Below, piece by piece: positions 63,606 to 64,000 of a stretch of 64,000 nt of DNA (its first letter is position 1; every line of letters begins with the position of its first letter). The stretch comes from a virus. The notes under the pieces were generated by a model, which was not told where the DNA came from, did no database searches, and saw only the letters and a program-made list of their open reading frames with translations. The DNA is taken from positions 40,427-104,426 of the IMG/VR virus record IMGVR_UViG_3300042893_000684. One strand, given 5' to 3'. A program made the position numbers and the translations under genes.

Positions 63606-63912
63606 CTTCATCTTCGTCTTCTTCCCTGTCGTCATTGAGGTCAATCATATATTCTCGACTCAACATCCATTGCATTACATCTTCGTAATGCTGTTCGGCA
63701 CCATACTCTAATGTAAAGCCCATACCAGCCTCCACAGCCTCACAGAGGTGTGCCCACATCTCGTCCTCAGTTGCCACCACTTCCCAGTCTGTGTCGCTTC
63801 TAAAGTTGTTAATGGTGGACCAGGTCCACAACCAAACCAGGGATAATCCAAGGTCGGTGGTATCTAGAATCTTTAAACATTCGTTGAGTTTATCTTTATC
63901 GGCTGGCTTCAT
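63598..63912 (-). CDS. Unknown acidic protein, minus strand
   Basis: This 104-residue protein has a Trp-rich middle (LSLVWLWTW, then WEVV and MWAHL) and a strongly acidic Asp/Glu tail. It overlaps the gene downstream by eight bases and is preceded by GGGAG. No family was recognised. An acidic tail of this type can mimic DNA, but nothing further supports that. Confidence 0.62.
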   Translation of the reverse strand: MKPADKDKLNECLKILDTTDLGLSLVWLWTWSTINNFRSDTDWEVVATEDEMWAHLCEAVEAGMGFTLEYGAEQHYEDVMQWMLSREYMIDLNDDREEDEDEDE

Positions 63913-64000
63913 ATGCTAACTCCCTTTCATTCCATTCCGCTAATGTCTTGACAGTAAAGTCTTTCCCTAAATTATAACAGTAGAGCACAGCATCCGTCAA
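63896..64000 (-). CDS. Minus-strand gene fragment, 5' end outside window
   Basis: The frame is open from the window end to a TAA at 63896-63898. The 34 residues (ending TVKTLAEWNERELAYEASR) look like real coding sequence, and the overlap with the next gene fits the local pattern. The same bases contain a promoter-like sequence, so the interpretation is uncertain. Confidence 0.5.
   Translation of the reverse strand: MTDAVLYCYNLGKDFTVKTLAEWNERELAYEASR
63971..64000 (-). promoter_or_regulatory. Possible minus-strand promoter at window end
   Basis: On the minus strand TTGACG (64000-63995), 18 bases and TATAAT (63976-63971) are present, about 59 bases before the gene at 63912. It would lie inside the partial gene if that is real. 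Confidence 0.5.

Noticed and set aside
1-64000. Integrase, excision system or attachment sites (temperate lifestyle)
   Set aside because: No tyrosine or serine recombinase pattern was seen in any frame. The excisionase-like helix-turn-helix at 26517 alone is not evidence, since MerR-like folds have many roles.

Overview
The window is a slice of an AT-rich tailed phage genome with long-tailed (siphovirus-like) morphology. It was assembled around an HK97-type capsid, a giant tape measure protein and a fibre ending in an S74 chaperone. Several signs point to an actinobacterial host: a WhiB-type iron-sulfur regulator, a mini-Lsr2-like DNA-binding protein, a proteasome-like Ntn hydrolase, and many promoters that place the ATG at the predicted transcription start, because leaderless mRNAs are common in Actinobacteria. 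The low GC and small-protein style would suit a free-living aquatic actinobacterium, but that is inference. No integrase, transposase, attachment site or CRISPR array was seen.

Layout. 1-25.5 kb is the virion block: portal (cut by the window start), prohead protease with an internal scaffold start, major capsid, connectors, tail terminator, tail tube, tail assembly chaperones joined by -1 frameshifting, tape measure, hub, and fibre genes. 25.5-38.7 kb is the replication and nucleotide block: metallophosphoesterase, small zinc proteins, DnaB-type helicase, DnaG-type primase, an SSB-like protein, a DnaE-type polymerase III alpha, MazG-like, RecA, Cas4/RecB-like nuclease and RuvC-like resolvase. 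38.7-41.1 kb holds the terminase genes, well away from the portal. 41.3-47.1 kb carries four tRNAs, a nuclease, Hsp20, a structured leader RNA, a secreted PA14 protein and the lysis genes. 47.1-52.5 kb carries WhiB, a proteasome-like hydrolase, a secreted subtilase, thioredoxin and a secreted surface-like protein.

52.5-59.5 kb is the most unusual part. A 2OG-oxygenase-like protein, a PAPS-type sulfotransferase, an APS kinase fused to a nucleotidyltransferase, a DUF2061 membrane protein and a flavin-dependent halogenase stand close together, and a pair of related beta-rich proteins of unknown function flanks or opens the cluster. Read together they look like a sulfation/halogenation module that makes its own sulfate donor. 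59.5-62.2 kb is a run of very small, often zinc-binding, proteins. 62.23-62.77 kb is non-coding and holds three of four 48-bp repeats with a variable 12-bp core plus three DnaA-box-like sites: a candidate replication origin. Beyond it the genes are on the minus strand.

Transcription appears to follow two designs. In one, a promoter (TTGACA/TATAAT-like, 16-18 bp spacer) is followed after six or seven bases by the ATG itself. In the other, the predicted start is followed directly by a hairpin and then a Shine-Dalgarno sequence and gene. All functional calls rest on reading motifs by eye; no database search was run.
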